This document shows, in pieces, positions 62,809 to 64,000 of a DNA stretch of 64,000 bases; the first letter of the stretch is position 1, and every line of letters begins with the position of its first letter. The notes under the pieces are model-generated. The model was not told the DNA's origin. It made no database searches and saw only the letters and a program-made list of their open reading frames with translations. Source of the DNA: Phoronis australis (lineage: Eukaryota > Phoronida > Phoronidae); assembly GCA_002633005.1 (NCBI GenBank), contig NMRA01000214.1, positions 508,405-572,404 of the forward strand. The letters are read 5' to 3'. The translations under genes and the position numbers were made by a program.

Positions 62809-63406
62809 GTAAGCAGTAGCCACTTCCTGCAATATTGCAGCGCCCTCTCTGATTCTGTGATGTTTACCCACAATGCTGTGCTTCTGTGGGGCACTAACCC
62901 CACAGCTGTACACTGCTGTGATGCTAATCACTCTTTTACATTCAAATCAGTTTGCTATTTGTCACTGTGATATAAATAGTTTTACTGTTGCGTAGTGATT
63001 AGCGAGACATAAAAAATTAAATGAGGCATGGTAAAACTTGAATCATTTGCTCGAAAGTGTGTTAACGACCATTCATTTTGAAATAAACTAGGTTAATCAC
63101 ACAAGGTTGTTTTCTACCTAGTATCCCAGCAGTGTTTTGCCCAGTATCATGCACGCTAATACACAGACCAGTTATCTCCCTTGTAGCTAGGCAATAGCCT
63201 TTGAAAAAATAGAAAAATTAGCAGGTTGGCAATTATTTTGCTGTGAAATAGGTGAAGAATTTCCATATGTTTTATGAAAAATATGAAAAAATGAAATTCA
63301 CTTGTCCACCACTTTTTTCCTAACTTGGTGAGATTTTGCCACATCAGTGTGCATGCAATAATGGTACTGGGCTAACTGTTGGGAATTCATAACAAGGGAC
63401 CCCTTT

Positions 63407-63464
63407 CTGGCAAATGATAATGGAGTCATCTGTCGCTGGTAAATGATAATGGAGTCATCTGTCG
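63407..63464. repeat. 29-bp tandem duplication
   Basis: CTGGCAAATGATAATGGAGT and CTGGTAAATGATAATGGAGT start two adjacent 29-bp units (63407-63435 and 63436-63464), with one base different. They sit just upstream of the modular repeat. Confidence 0.95.
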
Positions 63465-63477
63465 CTCTCTTTTTTTA

Positions 63478-64000
63478 TGCGCCCACATATTTATATGTGG
63501 ACGCATTATGCCGTCATCTCTGTCCGTCCGTCCATCCGTACGGGCGGCATCCGTCCGGTGTCCGCTGCTGTATCTCCAAAACCCTTTGACATATGTTCAT
63601 GAAGTTTGGCACATATGTTCCATTCATGAATGGGACGGCATGTGCGAACTTTTGGACAGATCGGACTACCGGTGTGCCCCCTAGTGGCAATTTTAGTTTT
63701 TTACGCTTACCTTTGTATCTTCAAAAGTTTTGAACAGATTTTCATGAAATTTGGTATGTAGGCACTTATTAGTGAGATGACGCTATCCTCCCGTTTTCAG
63801 ATGGATTCGACATAGTTTGCACCACCTAGTGGCCATTTTTAGTGTTTTCGAGTGTGTTTTTGTGCGTCAACCCCTCTATCAACCAAACCGCTCAAAGGAT
63901 GATTGTGAAAATTGGCATGTATATGCTTACTATGTAGAGGACGGTTGACGATGATTTTCCGACGATTTTGACTACTGTGGCGCCTCCTAGTGGCAGTTTT
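63478..64000 (+). repeat. Modular interspersed repeat, 5' end preserved, runs off the window
   Basis: It begins with a hairpin: TGCGCCCACATAT (63478-63490), TT, ATATGTGGACGCA (63493-63505). A TCCGTCC-rich stretch and about 150-bp modules follow, ending in CCCCCTAGTGGCAATTTT (near 63674), CACCTAGTGGCCATTTTT (near 63820) and CTCCTAGTGGCAGTTTT (at the edge). It is the same family as 3406-4475, in the same orientation. No HAX1 exon was found between 62809 and the window end. Confidence 0.8.

Overview
This window is AT-rich, intron-rich animal DNA. It has small exons, GT-AG introns and single-copy orthologues of vertebrate genes, scattered among many short inverted-repeat elements, a tRNA-derived SINE and local duplications. 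The best fit is a non-vertebrate animal, probably an invertebrate deuterostome such as a hemichordate or amphioxus. That placement is an inference from gene structure and repeat style, not proof. Single N characters at 9830, 15055 and 30919 mark assembly joins, and two of them sit between near-identical copies.

Four protein-coding genes can be assembled exon by exon, and every splice phase closes. (1) 406-4652, plus strand: the 3' end of a METTL25B (RRNAD1)-type gene, with four exons ending at a stop at 4650-4652; its 5' part lies before the window. (2) 8964-13066, minus strand: a complete three-exon gene for a 166-residue secreted protein with ten cysteines. I do not recognise its family. 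(3) 19832-55980, minus strand: a complete six-exon STARD5-type lipid transfer gene (209 residues) with a first intron of about 29 kb. (4) 56339-62808, plus strand: the first six exons (220 residues) of HAX1; its last part lies beyond the window.

STARD5 and HAX1 are head to head, with start codons 358 bp apart, so 55981-56338 is probably a shared bidirectional promoter. The genes belong to unrelated pathways: methyltransferase-like protein, secreted factor, cytosolic sterol or bile-acid carrier, and mitochondrial chaperone cofactor.

The rest is intron and intergenic DNA. Notable structures are a 214-bp hairpin with 91-bp arms (48440), a perfect 41-bp palindrome (21437), a 32-bp minisatellite carrying a CRE-like motif (51314), two copies of a foldback element whose loops are inverted relative to their flanks (44216 and 46024), several MITE-like families, a SINE nested in a MITE (28823), and a possible 15-nt in-frame microexon in STARD5 intron 1 (35429). 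Most of the long open frames in this window show no splice context, no protein similarity I can recognise and no domain, and are taken as chance.
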